Of a stretch of 64,000 bases of DNA, positions 63,798-64,000 are shown piece by piece. How positions within the stretch are numbered: the stretch's first letter is position 1; each line of letters begins with the position of its first letter. Made by a program: the position numbers and the translations under genes. The notes beneath the pieces were generated by a model. The model had not been told where the DNA came from. It did no database searches and worked only from the letters and a program-made list of their open reading frames with translations. This DNA is from Parastagonospora avenae f. sp. tritici 18332-5 (lineage: Eukaryota; Ascomycota; Dothideomycetes; Pleosporales; Phaeosphaeriaceae): positions 1,031,277 to 1,095,276 of the forward strand of contig JAFJTR010000002.1 of NCBI GenBank assembly GCA_022559985.1. The letters run 5' to 3'.

Positions 63798-64000
63798 TAT
63801 TAGATTAAATAGGTTCAGTGGATAGACCTAGGTTGAAGTGTGATGACTTGATTGATTGTGCTCTGCTCTTGTCTTCTGCTACGTGTTCTAGTTTTTGTTT
63901 ATAGTGTCACACCCGAGCTTTGTGTTACTTGACTATTCCTAGTCGTGAAGATGATGACACCCAACACCAGCTATCTGACAGCAACTAGTCCTCTAATACG
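63798..64000 (-). repeat. 5' LTR of the copia element, cut by the window end
   Basis: 203 bp align with the 3' LTR without gaps. It starts TATTAG where the other copy has TGTTAG, so its terminal TG has mutated to TA. Other differences are mostly G-to-A at TpG (for example GGATGGACCTGGG against GGATAGACCTAGG). About 16 further bases should lie beyond the window. Confidence 0.88.

Larger units (their letters stand above)
58779..64000 (-). mobile_element. Ty1/copia-type LTR retrotransposon, RIP-decayed, truncated by the window end
   Basis: Two direct repeats bound the element: 58779-58997 (complete) and 63798-64000 (cut by the window). They match in length without indels over 203 bp. Between them, on the minus strand, are gag remnants, a zinc knuckle, a protease with LNSGST, GAG-pre-integrase, integrase, a copia reverse transcriptase with YVDD, and RNase H, in that order. 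The order integrase before reverse transcriptase identifies Ty1/copia. A polypurine tract (AAGCTGAAGGGG on the minus strand) abuts the 3' LTR. All parts are interrupted by stops, so the element is not autonomous. The minus strand is rich in TpA where CpA or TpG would be expected. Confidence 0.93.

Noticed and set aside
1..64000. CRISPR arrays, rRNA genes, bacterial-type operons or a biosynthetic gene cluster
   Set aside because: None seen. The FAD oxidase stands alone without PKS, NRPS, terpene or P450 genes, and the repeats present are LTRs or local duplications.

Overview
The window is nuclear DNA of a filamentous ascomycete (Pezizomycotina). Dothideomycetes is my best guess, but that is inference. 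The evidence is short 45-130 nt GT-AG introns, genes on both strands with 0.3-1.5 kb spacers, typical mould protein families (CFEM, CBM18, Clr5-ankyrin, sedolisin, BBE-type FAD oxidases), and a Ty1/copia element carrying C-to-T/G-to-A decay of the kind left by repeat-induced point mutation (RIP).

Region 1 (1-16.2 kb) is housekeeping. A nucleolar FKBP prolyl isomerase of the Fpr3/Fpr4 type (four exons) is divergent from translesion polymerase REV1. Then come a Yippee zinc protein, an NDR-family AGC kinase (three exons), a protein with two fused DsbA/GST-kappa domains, and a secreted S53 sedolisin protease.

Region 2 (17.4-29.4 kb) is an accessory block of cell-surface genes. It holds a Cys-rich single-pass membrane protein and a large secreted protein with two CBM18 chitin-binding domains, the second broken by an in-frame TAG. 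It also holds five Ser/Thr-rich single-pass membrane genes or remnants in one orientation. Two of the five carry recognisable CFEM domains and lie in a diverged tandem duplication of about 1.75 kb. Several members have stops, frameshifts or lost cysteines, so this looks like a decaying surface-protein family.

Region 3 (29.9-41.2 kb) is housekeeping again. It has an ornithine decarboxylase antizyme with a canonical +1 programmed frameshift site (TCC-TGA) next to an intron. RAD3/XPD follows, head-to-head with the ribosome-quality-control E3 ligase listerin (LTN1/RKR1), and then a long low-complexity protein with three DPF motifs.

Region 4 (42.7-58.4 kb) is mixed. It contains a small membrane/coiled-coil protein, a Clr5-ankyrin gene, HEM14 (heme synthesis), NAB2 (poly(A)-RNA binding), a secreted FAD-linked oxidase, an SR splicing factor, and two small divergent genes of unknown function.

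Region 5 (58.8-64 kb) is one Ty1/copia LTR retrotransposon on the minus strand. It has a complete 3' LTR, and its 5' LTR is cut by the window end. Its gag-pol is riddled with RIP-type stop codons.

Exon coordinates were worked out by hand from splice signals, reading-frame continuity and remembered family consensus. No alignment or transcript data were available.
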